A DNA stretch of 17,790 nt from Lachnospiraceae bacterium UBA1066 (GCA_002316215.1 DCDB01000197.1:1-17790), one strand, 5' to 3'; numbered from the stretch's first letter, positions 1-7,294 are shown. Program-made: numbers and translations. Notes: generated by a model not told the origin, from the sequence alone.

Positions 1-1918
1 CGGTAATCTCACAGTCAGCGGCAGCGGAAAGCTGATTTCCCGTTCCGAAAATGCAGAGATTACGAAGCGTATCCTCCCGAACGGCAGCCGGGATATATAC
101 AGTGTCACCTCCTGCGGAATTAAATGCTGCGGCACACTTACCGTAACCGGAGCCGCAGTCGATACGGAAGCTGCCGGTGTGGATTCGATTATGGAAATCC
201 AGGATGCCGGAGACGGGAGCGGAAAACAGACTGTTGTCGAAGATCTTACGACGGAGTCCGGCAGTGCCGGAATTATCGCTGAAGACTTTATTGAAAATCC
301 GGGACAAAACGTGAGCCCGGATGTCACGGCAAAGGCAGCCGGACCTTTCCGGACACTTTCGGCGGGTTTCCTTCTTGCCAACACCGGAGAGATTGCAGGC
401 GGAACGCTTACAGCGTACGGTGCAAATACGGAAAACAGCAAAGATACCGCCTCCGAATCGTACGGCCTTTTAAGCTCCGGAAAACTCTTCCTTTACGGCG
501 GCAGGATTTCGGTTAAAGGCAGCACCAAAGCCATTTATGTCGCAGATCTGATCGAAACAGAAGGGCTGGTCCGGGTCAAAGCCGCTGAGACCTATGACGG
601 AACACTCGCGGAGGTAACTTTCGACCCCAATGAAAGATCGACTATTTATGCAAATGGAAACCCGGCCCGCTATGCCGAACTTACGTGGCTTAAAAATTCA
701 TACATCAGCATCGCCGGAAACACGAATGACGACATGACGTTCCCGTACTATACAGAAAATGCTGCCAAGAACTACACGCTCACCGGCACCGGCTGGAGCG
801 GAACCGTTACCGTGAGCGTAAAGCTTACGGACAGTACTAAGGAATACGCTGAAAAAACGGTGGATCTCACACCTGCATCCGACGGAACGGTCCGCGGAGA
901 GGTTTCATTTGATATGGCCGGAATGGATCCCGGCTCCTACGAATTGGATATTACCGCAAGAAGCACGGATGGCGGCAGCTCTTCCCAGTCCATGCAGGTC
1001 ATTATCCAAAACCCAAAAACCGCGCGCCTCATCGAAGGCGGCATTTACATCCTGCATCTGTCCGCAAAGCCTTCGATGGTTCTCGACATCAGCGGCGCTT
1101 CCAGAAACAACCGCTCCGCTCTTCAGCTTTGGGAGGCAAACAATACCTCTGCACAGAAATTTATCGCGAACCTGCAAAATGACGGCCGTGTACGCCTGAT
1201 TCCCTATTGCTCCGGCCGTGCACTTGACGCTGCGGGAGGCATAGCCGAAAACGGCACAAGGATCCAGCAGTACACAGTAAACCAGACAGCGGCTCAGGCG
1301 TGGTATCCGAAGTATAACGACGACGGAACCCTGACGCTGATTTCCGATCTGACAAAAGACGGCCGGCATACGCTTGCGCTTGATGCCGTAAACGGCGAAA
1401 CGAGCCGAGGCACGCGAATCCAGCTTTACACATCGAACGATACGAATGCACAGAAATATATAGCCGAACTTGTCGGACAGATGCCTTTTGCATCCGGAGA
1501 ATACAACATCATAAGCACACTTGATCCGACTAAAGTACTGGATATTTCCGGCGGCTCGCGGCTGAACGGTGCCAACATCCAGCTCTGGAGGCGAAACCGC
1601 ACAGCGGCGCAGCGTTTCCGCCTGCAGTACGGACCGAACGGAACCTACAGGATTGAGAGTCCCTTCGGTACAGCCCTGGATGTCCAGGGTGCCGGAAGGG
1701 AAGTCGGAACGAATATCCAGTCCTATGAAGTAAACTACACCGATGCGCAGAACTGGAGAATCATCTCCGACCAGTACGGCGGCATTTCACTTCAGTCCGC
1801 CTGCAACGGCCAGTATCTTGATCTTGCCGCCGCCAATACAGCACGCGGAACGAACATCCAGTGCTACACAGGCAACGGTTCCGGCGCCCAGCGCTGGCGT
1901 CTGGCCGCCGCCGCATAA
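1..1918 (+). CDS. Ricin-type beta-trefoil lectin protein, 3' part (5' end outside window)
   Basis: The frame is open from base 2 with no stop until TAA at 1916-1918, so the gene starts upstream and 638 residues are visible. A GTG at 179 has no convincing ribosome binding site and lies inside the frame. The first ~230 residues are rich in G, T, S and short beta-strand patterns, resembling the repetitive beta-helix carbohydrate-binding region of clostridial surface proteins; a shorter beta-sandwich-like stretch follows. From about 1037 to 1912 there are two tandem ricin B-type trefoils (about 1037-1480 and 1494-1912). Each has three subrepeats ending in a QxW-like signature: AQKF, AQAW, AQKY, then AQRF, AQNW, AQRW, preceded by LDISG or LDVQG strands. 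The family binds glycans, usually as part of a secreted enzyme or adhesin. No catalytic domain or sortase motif is visible; the protein ends RWRLAAAA. Catalytic partner, signal peptide and full length cannot be judged here. Confidence 0.85.
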   Translation, partial: GNLTVSGSGKLISRSENAEITKRILPNGSRDIYSVTSCGIKCCGTLTVTGAAVDTEAAGVDSIMEIQDAGDGSGKQTVVEDLTTESGSAGIIAEDFIENPGQNVSPDVTAKAAGPFRTLSAGFLLANTGEIAGGTLTAYGANTENSKDTASESYGLLSSGKLFLYGGRISVKGSTKAIYVADLIETEGLVRVKAAETYDGTLAEVTFDPNERSTIYANGNPARYAELTWLKNSYISIAGNTNDDMTFPYYTENAAKNYTLTGTGWSGTVTVSVKLTDSTKEYAEKTVDLTPASDGTVRGEVSFDMAGMDPGSYELDITARSTDGGSSSQSMQVIIQNPKTARLIEGGIYILHLSAKPSMVLDISGASRNNRSALQLWEANNTSAQKFIANLQNDGRVRLIPYCSGRALDAAGGIAENGTRIQQYTVNQTAAQAWYPKYNDDGTLTLISDLTKDGRHTLALDAVNGETSRGTRIQLYTSNDTNAQKYIAELVGQMPFASGEYNIISTLDPTKVLDISGGSRLNGANIQLWRRNRTAAQRFRLQYGPNGTYRIESPFGTALDVQGAGREVGTNIQSYEVNYTDAQNWRIISDQYGGISLQSACNGQYLDLAAANTARGTNIQCYTGNGSGAQRWRLAAAA

Positions 1919-1924
1919 TACTCC

Positions 1925-1939
1925 TGGGGACTGTCCCCA
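1925..1939. repeat. 15-bp perfect palindrome just after the lectin stop codon
   Basis: TGGGGAC and GTCCCCA flank a single T, seven bases after the stop codon. It is not followed by a T-run, so it is not itself a terminator. It looks like a REP-type or otherwise dispersed palindrome, but a single copy cannot prove this. Confidence 0.5.
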
Positions 1940-1954
1940 ATTATAAATGATACC

Positions 1955-1991
1955 GGGCAGGTAATCTTTCAAAGGTTACCTGCTCTTTTTT
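1955..1991 (+). terminator. Intrinsic terminator of the lectin gene
   Basis: GCAGGTAA (1957-1964) pairs with TTACCTGC (1976-1983). The stem can be extended inwards by TC/GG and TT/AA pairs, and it is followed by TCTTTTTT. It lies about 37 bases after the stop codon and points the right way to end the upstream gene before hicAB. Confidence 0.85.
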
Positions 1992-2016
1992 GTGAAAAAG
2001 TTATCATGTCTTTTAA

Positions 2017-2033
2017 GAACAGTTTACCTGTTC
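2017..2033. promoter_or_regulatory. Inverted repeat upstream of the hicAB -35 box
   Basis: GAACAG and CTGTTC are separated by five bases and end four bases before the -35 box. The position suits a second regulator site (activator or repressor) at the hicAB promoter. There is no T-run, so it is not a terminator. The regulator is unknown. Confidence 0.4.
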
Positions 2034-2036
2034 CTC

Positions 2037-2065
2037 TTGACGCACGTGTTAACACGTGTTATCAT
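2037..2065 (+). promoter_or_regulatory. hicAB promoter with palindromic operator in the spacer
   Basis: The -35 box TTGACG (2037-2042) and -10 box TATCAT (2060-2065) are separated by exactly 17 bases. That spacer is almost entirely the perfect 16-bp palindrome CACGTGTTAACACGTG (2043-2058). A ring of this kind between the polymerase boxes is a natural operator for the ribbon-helix-helix domain of HicB, giving autorepression. The boxes and palindrome are seen; the HicB binding is inferred. Confidence 0.75.
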
Positions 2066-2085
2066 TCATTTATGAGGTTCTGCCA

Positions 2086-2268
2086 ATGAAAACCCAGGAA
2101 CTGATTAAAGAATTAAAAAAAGCTAAATGTCAACTCATACGAAACGGAAGCCGACATGATATATGGTACAGCGAAATAACAGGAAAACAGTTTTCTGTCC
2201 CAAGACATAAAGCAGAAATCCCTGTAGGTACGGCAAATAACATTCTGAAAGATGCGGGACTAAAATAA
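2086..2268 (+). CDS. hicA: HicA-family mRNA interferase toxin
   Basis: This 60-residue protein has the usual HicA length. HicA has a small double-stranded-RNA-binding-like fold that cleaves mRNA when the antitoxin is lost. The NGSRHDIWY segment carries the catalytic-type His (His24), followed by the family pattern FSVPRHKAEIP and GTANNILKDAGLK at the C terminus. The ATG at 2086 is chosen because GAGG lies 8 bases before it and the family begins with a helix such as MKTQELIKEL; an in-frame GTG at 2056 lies inside the promoter -10 region. hicB follows 49 bases downstream. Toxin first, antitoxin second is the common order for hicAB, and transcription is probably autoregulated through the palindrome in the promoter. 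No truncation or missing key residue is seen, so the toxin looks intact. Confidence 0.93.
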   Translation: MKTQELIKELKKAKCQLIRNGSRHDIWYSEITGKQFSVPRHKAEIPVGTANNILKDAGLK

Positions 2269-2317
2269 ACTCAAGCAGAATAATTTGTAAACAGGCAAAA
2301 TTCAGGAGGTAAAAATT

Positions 2318-2716
2318 ATGTCAAAATATGTATATCCGGCAATCTTCACCCCGGAAGAAAATGAAGTATATTCTATCAGGTTTCCTGACGTTGAAGGATG
2401 CTATACCTGCGGAGATAATCTTGCAGACGGAATAGAAATGGCCGAAGATGCTCTCGCTCTTGTTATATACGGCTTAGAAAAAGACGGGAAACAGATCCCT
2501 GAAGCTACTCCCCTGGATGATATTCATTTAAATAAAGGTGAATTTATTAGTTATATTGCATGCGATACAATGGAGTACAGAAAAATGTATAACAATAAGG
2601 CAATAAAAAAGACTCTCACCATTCCGGAATGGCTGAATGAAGCAGCGGCGGCGAAAAATATTAATTTTTCTCAGGTACTGCAGGATGCTTTAAAGGAAAA
2701 ATTGAACGTCGGATAA
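2318..2716 (+). CDS. hicB: HicB-family antitoxin
   Basis: This 132-residue protein is the partner of HicA. Residues 1 to about 70 form the HicB N-terminal domain, a degenerate RNase H-like fold: YPAIFTPEENEVYSIRFPD, then EGCYTCGDN and an AEDALALVIYGLEKDG helix that contacts and blocks the toxin. Residues about 96-130 (KKTLTIPEWLNEAAAAKN then FSQVLQDALKEKL) are a ribbon-helix-helix DNA-binding domain, so this antitoxin can bind DNA itself. The start is supported by AGGAGG at 2304-2309, 8 bases before the ATG. This site is stronger than that of hicA, consistent with the antitoxin being made in excess. The likely operator is the 16-bp palindrome between the promoter boxes upstream of hicA. A shared terminator follows within 15 bases of the stop. 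Confidence 0.93.
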   Translation: MSKYVYPAIFTPEENEVYSIRFPDVEGCYTCGDNLADGIEMAEDALALVIYGLEKDGKQIPEATPLDDIHLNKGEFISYIACDTMEYRKMYNNKAIKKTLTIPEWLNEAAAAKNINFSQVLQDALKEKLNVG

Positions 2717-2727
2717 TTCGGACATAA

Positions 2728-2771
2728 AAAATCCCCAGGAATCCTTTATTCAAGGCATTCCCGGGGATTTT
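2728..2771. terminator. Bidirectional intrinsic terminator between hicB and the GGGtGRT gene
   Basis: AAAATCCCCAGGAAT (2728-2742) pairs with ATTCCCGGGGATTTT (2757-2771) with one mismatch around a 14-base loop. An A-run precedes the stem and a T-run follows it, so it works on both strands. It lies between two convergent transcription units. Confidence 0.9.
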
Positions 2772-2784
2772 CATTTTTTACGGA

Positions 2785-3795
2785 TCAGAACTTTCCAGCC
2801 TTAGCGGCTTCCTCGACGGCGACTGCGACAGCGACTGTAGCGCCGACCATCGGGTTGTTGCCCATTCCGATCAGACCCATCATTTCGACGTGAGCCGGAA
2901 CAGAAGAAGAACCTGCGAACTGAGCATCCGAATGCATACGGCCCATGGTATCGGTCATGCCGTAAGAAGCCGGTCCTGCTGCCATGTTATCCGGATGAAG
3001 CGTACGGCCTGTGCCGCCGCCGGATGCAACTGAGAAATATTTCTTTCCGGCTTCAAGGCGCTCTTTCTTGTAAGTGCCTGCTACCGGATGCTGAAATCTG
3101 GTCGGGTTCGTGGAGTTTCCGGTGATGGAAACATCAACATTTTCCTTCCACATAATGGCAACGCCTTCGGTTACGTCATTTGCGCCGTAGCAGTTGACCT
3201 TGGCACGAACGCCGTCCGAATAAGCTTTGCGATAAACTTCTTTTACTTCGCCGGTCTTGTAATCCATCTGTGTCTCGACGAAAGTAAAGCCGTTGATACG
3301 GGAAATGACTTTCGCCGCATCTTTGCCGAGGCCGTTCAGAATAACGCGAAGAGGCTTCGTGCGGACCATATTTGCCTTAGAAGCAATACCGATAGCGCCT
3401 TCAGCGGCTGCAAAGGATTCGTGACCTGCAAGGAAGCAGAAGCATTCGGTATCCTCTTCAAGAAGCATCTTGCCGAGGTTGCCATGGCCGAGACCGACTT
3501 TTCTGTGGTCAGCAACAGAGCCCTGAATGCAGAAAGACTGAAGTCCTTCGCCGATAGCAGCTGCAGCTTCGGAAGCCTTGCGGCAGCCCTTCTTGATGGC
3601 AATGGCTGCGCCTACGGTGTAAGCCCATTTTGCATTTTCAAAGCAAATCGGCTGAATCTTTTCGACCATATGATAAGCATCGACACCTGCATCATCGCAG
3701 ATCTTCTTTGCTTCTTCGATGGAAGAAATTCCATAGCTGTTTAAAACTCCTGTGATCTTATCTACACGTCTTTCATAAGATTCAAATAATGCCAT
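2785..3795 (-). CDS. GGGtGRT protein (conserved, function unknown)
   Basis: This 336-residue protein contains ASGGGTGRTLHPDN at about residues 258-270, the motif that gives the family its name. The start at 3795 is chosen because AGGAGG (complement of 3804-3809) lies 8 bases upstream; a frame extension to 3816 would run through that site. No signal peptide or membrane segment is seen. Seven cysteines are present (about residues 33, 51, 71, 89, 118, 120, 202), including a CFC pair at 118-120 followed by FLAGHESF, and a GNSTNPTRFQHPVAG stretch. The gene follows the NifU-like scaffold gene by 17 bases, so they are almost certainly co-transcribed and translationally linked. The pairing suggests a role in Fe-S or other metal chemistry, but the biochemical function is unknown to me. 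The unit ends at the bidirectional terminator. Confidence 0.9.
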   Translation of the reverse strand: MALFESYERRVDKITGVLNSYGISSIEEAKKICDDAGVDAYHMVEKIQPICFENAKWAYTVGAAIAIKKGCRKASEAAAAIGEGLQSFCIQGSVADHRKVGLGHGNLGKMLLEEDTECFCFLAGHESFAAAEGAIGIASKANMVRTKPLRVILNGLGKDAAKVISRINGFTFVETQMDYKTGEVKEVYRKAYSDGVRAKVNCYGANDVTEGVAIMWKENVDVSITGNSTNPTRFQHPVAGTYKKERLEAGKKYFSVASGGGTGRTLHPDNMAAGPASYGMTDTMGRMHSDAQFAGSSSVPAHVEMMGLIGMGNNPMVGATVAVAVAVEEAAKAGKF

Positions 3796-3812
3796 TGTAA
3801 TTTCCTCCTCTC

Positions 3813-4505
3813 TCAATCTTTTCTCGGGTCGATCAGTTTCACCGCATCAGCAACGCGTCCGTACTGTCCGCTTGCCTTTTCGATGGCTGTCTTAGGATCG
3901 TCACCGGCTTTGATGAAGTCCATCATCTTGCCGAAGTTCACATATTTATAACCAATAATTTCATTGTCCGCATCGAGGGCGATATCTGTGACATAGCCTT
4001 CAGCCATTTCCATGTAACGCGGGCCTTTTGCAAGCGTGCCGTACATCGTGCCGACCTGGGAACGAAGTCCCTTGCCGAGGTCTTCAAGTCCTGCGCCGAT
4101 GGAAAGTCCGTCGTCCGAGAATGCACTCTGTGAACGTCCGTAAGCGATCTGAAGGAAGAGCTCGCGCATAGCCGTGTTGATGGCATCACAGACAAGGTCT
4201 GTATTAAGCGCTTCGAGCGGCGTAAGGCCCGGAAGGATTTCAGCTGCCATAGCAGCCGAATGCGTCATACCGGAGCAGCCGATTGTCTCGACCAGAGCCT
4301 CCTGGATGATGCCGTCTTTGATGTTAAGTGTCAGCTTGCAGGCTCCCTGCTGCGGAGCGCACCAGCCGATGCCGTGCGTAAAGCCTTTGATGTCTTTAAT
4401 TTCTTTGGACTGGATCCACTGCCCTTCTTCGGGTATCGGAGCCGCACCATGATGCACGCCCTGAGCAACCGGGCACATTGATTCGACTTTCTTTGTGTAG
4501 ATCAT
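3813..4505 (-). CDS. NifU/IscU-like iron-sulfur cluster assembly scaffold protein
   Basis: This 230-residue protein has an IscU/NifU-N-type core at about residues 45-125. GACKLTLNIKDGIIQEALVE leads to GCSGMTHSAAMAAEILPG and then TPLEAL, matching the scaffold pattern in which a beta sheet leads to a GC motif and a helix. Cysteines at about 49, 56, 77 and 106 are candidate cluster ligands, with another at 11 in MCPVAQG. The family assembles and hands over [2Fe-2S] or [4Fe-4S] clusters in the cytoplasm. The protein is longer than a simple IscU (about 125-150 residues), with an extra C-terminal region (about 130-230). The start at 4505 has AGGAG 7 bases upstream; the frame runs on to 4634 but crosses a promoter, so the longer form is rejected. 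No cysteine desulfurase or isc/suf gene is nearby; the only partner is the GGGtGRT gene. Confidence 0.85.
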   Translation of the reverse strand: MIYTKKVESMCPVAQGVHHGAAPIPEEGQWIQSKEIKDIKGFTHGIGWCAPQQGACKLTLNIKDGIIQEALVETIGCSGMTHSAAMAAEILPGLTPLEALNTDLVCDAINTAMRELFLQIAYGRSQSAFSDDGLSIGAGLEDLGKGLRSQVGTMYGTLAKGPRYMEMAEGYVTDIALDADNEIIGYKYVNFGKMMDFIKAGDDPKTAIEKASGQYGRVADAVKLIDPRKD

Positions 4506-4542
4506 TGCAAATCTCCTTTCTGGATGATTTTTGACTTCTACA

Positions 4543-4548
4543 AGTATA
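4543..4548 (-). promoter_or_regulatory. Extended -10 promoter for the NifU-like/GGGtGRT unit
   Basis: On the minus strand TGCTATACT supplies an extended -10 element about 38 bases before the start codon. The -35 region (TTTCAA with a 17-base spacer) is weak, as is common with a TGn extension. This predicts a short leader of about 30 bases. Confidence 0.55.
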
Positions 4549-4587
4549 GCACAATCACATTTTACTTGAAATATGTTTTCTGAAAAT

Positions 4588-4604
4588 TCCGTGTAAAACA
4601 CGGA
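4588..4604. promoter_or_regulatory. Perfect inverted repeat upstream of the NifU-like promoter
   Basis: TCCGTGT and ACACGGA flank AAA. It lies about 40 bases upstream of the -10 element. On the minus strand only a short ATTTT follows, so it could be a weak terminator for transcripts from the membrane-protein gene upstream, or an operator. Confidence 0.45.
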
Positions 4605-4628
4605 TACTCTGACTTTTCTGCCCGCTTT

Positions 4629-4801
4629 CTGCATTCAGAGTCCGATGCTGTTACCTCTGATGTACATTTTCCTGCATGCAGGTCACGACACTGTTACTTC
4701 TAATCTCCTTCTTCCTGCATGCAAAGTCCGACACTGTTACCTCTGATGTCCGGCTTTCGGGCTGCAAAGTCCGGTACTTTTGCCTTAGCTGTACGGCCTT
4801 C
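4629..4801. repeat. 43-nt imperfect tandem repeat, about four units
   Basis: The spacer 4506-4839 holds tandem units at 4629-4671, 4672-4714, 4715-4758 (44 nt) and a more diverged 4759-4801. The shared framework is CTGCATGCA, then a GTCCGACAC-like block, then CTGTTACCTCTGATGT, then a pyrimidine-rich end. The palindrome CTGCATGCAG sits at the start of unit 2. Period 43 is not a multiple of three and no conserved reading frame crosses the units, so the array appears non-coding. It lies between the stop of the GT-C-like gene and the NifU-like promoter. Confidence 0.75.
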
Positions 4802-4831
4802 GGATAAAGAAATTCCAAAAGTTACAATACC

Positions 4832-4859
4832 GGCTGCGGTCAGTCTGACGGCAGCGCCG
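4832..4859 (-). other. Imperfect hairpin overlapping the stop codon of the GT-C-like gene
   Basis: GCTGCGGTCAG-like and CTGACGGCAGC-like arms pair with one mismatch and span the TGA at 4840-4842. On the minus strand it is followed by GGTATTGTAACTTTTGG, a poor T-run. It may act as a weak terminator or protect the mRNA end. Confidence 0.35.
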
Positions 4860-6585
4860 CTTTTTCATTCCGTTTAAAAATGAAACGCCTCCGGATAATT
4901 TTCACACCCATGATGATTGTAATGCACTCTGTCATGGCTATGAGCGCGTATGCACCCGACGAATAAAAATAAAATGCGTCATCCACCGGATTTGTTGTGA
5001 TAAAGGATATGAAAAGAACTGCTATGTAAATCTCAAGGAATGCTGTCATAAGCATGCCGGTCGAAATAAACCAGGATGGCAGCACAAATTCTACCGAGCT
5101 CCTCTTTTTGAACAGAATCAAAAAAGCTTCAATGGTCAGGAGGATATACCCGACCGCCATCAAAGGCGCCAGTAAATAAGCAATTGTCCGAAAACTTTGA
5201 ACGATCCTGTTGGAAGTGTTCATCACCTGGTTTTCTGTTTTTGTAACGGACTCAGAAACGGATCCAAGGTTAATATGCAGAACGGTTTGCCAGGCTGCAG
5301 CCTGTGCATCGGAAGCATCGATATTTTTTGACTCCATCTGGCATTCCATATAGTGAAGGACAATATTCTTTGACACTATTAAAGAAAATGTAAAATTCTT
5401 CTTGAGATCATCCGTTGTAACCGGTTTTACCAGCGGCGACACATAGAAACCTTTTCTGGCAACCAGTTTACCGTTCTTGTAGGCTTCTGTCAGTTCCGAT
5501 TTAATTTTTTTAAACAATGCCTCCGTTGTAACGGCGTCTTTATAATAACCATCCTCTGCCGCCGCAGTCCGGATTGCCCAGGACGGGAAATCACCGCGCG
5601 CCTCTCCCGTTTCATCCTCAACCTGGTCCCACACATCATCAAGATGGTTCAGGCTGTCCAGCGTAGGACTTGCCGCATAGGCCAGCTGAAGTGAACGACG
5701 GCTTATCCATACAGTGTCCTGATTTGTCTCGCCGTCATCAATTTTATTTAAAAGTCCCATGACATCGGTAAAACTGGAGTGGTTCCTGTCATTTGTCGTA
5801 AAAATTCCGTAATTAACCAGATTGATTTCTGAATACAGCATTTTCACCGCATAAAGGCAGACAAAAGGCAGAACCGCCAGGAGTATTCTTTTCCATGAAA
5901 AAGTTTTTTTAAGAATACTAAAAATCAGACCCAGGATTGTAATTACAGCGACGTAAGGCAGCAGCCAGACCGAATCTTCCCGTAAATACCAGAACCAGCA
6001 GAAAGAAAGACAGCCAAGAACCGTCCAGGGAATCGTCGCTTTTACTTTTCTGTCCATCCGCAGATAAATTGCCGTAAAACAGGAAACCACCAGAATAACA
6101 GCCCAGGGCAGCACGGCATTCCGGTAAATTCTCATGCTGATTGAAACGGCAAATCCAACAGGATTATAAAGTAAAAATAAATAGAAAAGCCACTGGACAT
6201 ACCTGTTCAATTTCAGCGGACGGATTGCCATAACAAAAATCAGGCACGAAAAAACTATAAGCAGACAAAAGGCAAACGGATAAGGAATATTAAGCAGAGA
6301 AAAAAGAGCGAGAAAGAAAGGATAAGAGAGTCCTTTTGACAAAATCGCCGGACTGTAATCTCCAAGCCATTGCGTTGAAAAGCCGCTTAAAATCCATTGT
6401 TTAAGCGCCATGGCATTATTTACCATAAGGGCATCATCATAATAAGCATTCGCAACAATACGCCATGAAGCATAATACATAAGATAAAATCTGTAAACGG
6501 TAAGGAGCAGTACGGGAACAAGTAACAGATCCTTAAAACCCCACCCACCCTTTTTTTTCATTTCAACCGGCTTTTCTCTATTCAT
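4840..6585 (-). CDS. Multispan membrane protein, GT-C glycosyltransferase-like
   Basis: This 581-residue integral membrane protein has a first hydrophobic helix at about 20-39. A short outside segment follows carrying YYDDALMVNN (Asp50-Asp51), then several more helices to about 250. A long polar domain spans about 252-480, and about four helices (480-565) precede a basic tail RRRFIFKRNEK. An acidic pair in the first outer loop, a KGLSYPFFLALFSLL segment and REDSVWLLPY near 202-211 resemble GT-C-fold transferases, which use lipid-linked sugars on the outer side of the membrane. The exact family is not recognised, so substrate and activity are open. The ATG at 6585 has GGGGGAAGT just before it; ATG at 6561 is an alternative. 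It appears to be a monocistronic unit with its own promoter, between a terminator and a repeat array. Confidence 0.75.
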   Translation of the reverse strand: MNREKPVEMKKKGGWGFKDLLLVPVLLLTVYRFYLMYYASWRIVANAYYDDALMVNNAMALKQWILSGFSTQWLGDYSPAILSKGLSYPFFLALFSLLNIPYPFAFCLLIVFSCLIFVMAIRPLKLNRYVQWLFYLFLLYNPVGFAVSISMRIYRNAVLPWAVILVVSCFTAIYLRMDRKVKATIPWTVLGCLSFCWFWYLREDSVWLLPYVAVITILGLIFSILKKTFSWKRILLAVLPFVCLYAVKMLYSEINLVNYGIFTTNDRNHSSFTDVMGLLNKIDDGETNQDTVWISRRSLQLAYAASPTLDSLNHLDDVWDQVEDETGEARGDFPSWAIRTAAAEDGYYKDAVTTEALFKKIKSELTEAYKNGKLVARKGFYVSPLVKPVTTDDLKKNFTFSLIVSKNIVLHYMECQMESKNIDASDAQAAAWQTVLHINLGSVSESVTKTENQVMNTSNRIVQSFRTIAYLLAPLMAVGYILLTIEAFLILFKKRSSVEFVLPSWFISTGMLMTAFLEIYIAVLFISFITTNPVDDAFYFYSSGAYALIAMTECITIIMGVKIIRRRFIFKRNEKAALPSD

Positions 6586-6621
6586 ACTTCCCCCAAATTA
6601 CCTGTCTTAATCTACGGTATC

Positions 6622-6627
6622 ATTATA
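6622..6627 (-). promoter_or_regulatory. -10 box for the GT-C-like gene
   Basis: On the minus strand a consensus TATAAT lies about 37 bases upstream of the start codon in a very AT-rich stretch. The -35 candidate at 17 bases (TTTTTA) is weak, but the preceding A/T tract could act as an UP-like element. Confidence 0.5.
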
Positions 6628-6697
6628 CTATAACTTTTTAGTTTTAAAAAATGAATTCTGTCTTCCGGCATAATTTCCGTACGAACCATTGCTGAGC

Positions 6698-6736
6698 AAA
6701 AGGCTCCCTCTGCCAAAGCAGAAAAAGAGCCTTTTT
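6698..6736 (-). terminator. Intrinsic terminator after the FAD oxidoreductase-gtrA unit
   Basis: AAAAGGCTC (6698-6706) pairs with GAGCCTTTT, with an inner TCTGC/GCAGA stem (6709-6713 with 6718-6722). A/T tracts on both ends would allow action on either strand. It lies about 100 bases beyond the gtrA stop and before the promoter of the next minus-strand gene. Confidence 0.8.
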
Positions 6737-6838
6737 GATTTATACTAAAGTTTCTGAAACCTTTATAACGAATCTCTCTGAAACTGTCCAAAGTTTTCGG
6801 AATATCCTTCAGGGCATGTCGTCCGTACGAGTCTGATA

Positions 6839-7291
6839 TCAGGAATTCCCCTTCTTTTCGCCCGCCGGCTCTTTATAGATAACAAGTTTGCGGATAAAGA
6901 AATTCCAGAAGAATACAAGGCCTGTAGCGATCATCTTGGCGACCATATTCTGGGTTGCGTTCGCATTTTTGAAAATGAAACTCAGGAACACCCACATGAT
7001 CAGTTCGTTCAGCAGAAGCCCGATCACCGATGCGCCGTAAATTGAAGCCAGCTCTTTGACAATGCCCCTGTGTTCTGCATGCCGGAAGGTCAGCAGCCGT
7101 CCGGCCAGCCAGTTGGCAAAAGTCGAAATGATAAAGGCCAGTGCCACGGACACATAGGTATTAATATACATCACATTCGCAAAGAGATAAAAGAAAATCC
7201 ACTCCACGATGGTCGCAATAACGCCGACGATCAGATAAGAACCGAACTGCATTATAAACTTCTTATCAATAGTCATACTGCCGATTTTCAT
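6839..7291 (-). CDS. GtrA-family membrane protein
   Basis: This 150-residue protein has four predicted transmembrane helices, at about 14-36, 42-62, 82-105 and 118-137. The first carries FGSYLIVGVIATIVEW and the second FIISTFANWLAGRLLTF, both typical of the GtrA family. Family members are thought to move undecaprenyl-phosphate-linked sugars across the membrane or otherwise support glycosylation of surface polysaccharide. The ATG at 7291 is used because it lies 3 bases after the stop of the FAD oxidoreductase gene (TAA at 7295-7297), showing translational coupling; an alternative ATG at 7276 would shorten the protein by five residues. The C-terminal tail is polar (EPAGEKKGNS). The donor lipid and glycosyltransferase partner are not shown by the sequence; the GT-C-like gene downstream is a candidate. 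Confidence 0.9.
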   Translation of the reverse strand: MKIGSMTIDKKFIMQFGSYLIVGVIATIVEWIFFYLFANVMYINTYVSVALAFIISTFANWLAGRLLTFRHAEHRGIVKELASIYGASVIGLLLNELIMWVFLSFIFKNANATQNMVAKMIATGLVFFWNFFIRKLVIYKEPAGEKKGNS

Positions 7292-7294
7292 ATT

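Noticed and set aside
3088..3744. Long open frame on the plus strand within the GGGtGRT gene
   Set aside because: It is antisense to a gene with clear family motifs and ribosome binding site; it has no ribosome site of its own and its protein lacks recognisable features.
4506..4634. N-terminal extension of the NifU-like protein to 4634
   Set aside because: It would cross the promoter -10 element and inverted repeat, and a good ribosome site lies before the ATG at 4505.
4629..4801. CRISPR array or coding repeat
   Set aside because: Units are diverged and contiguous without spacers, and the 43-nt period breaks any reading frame.
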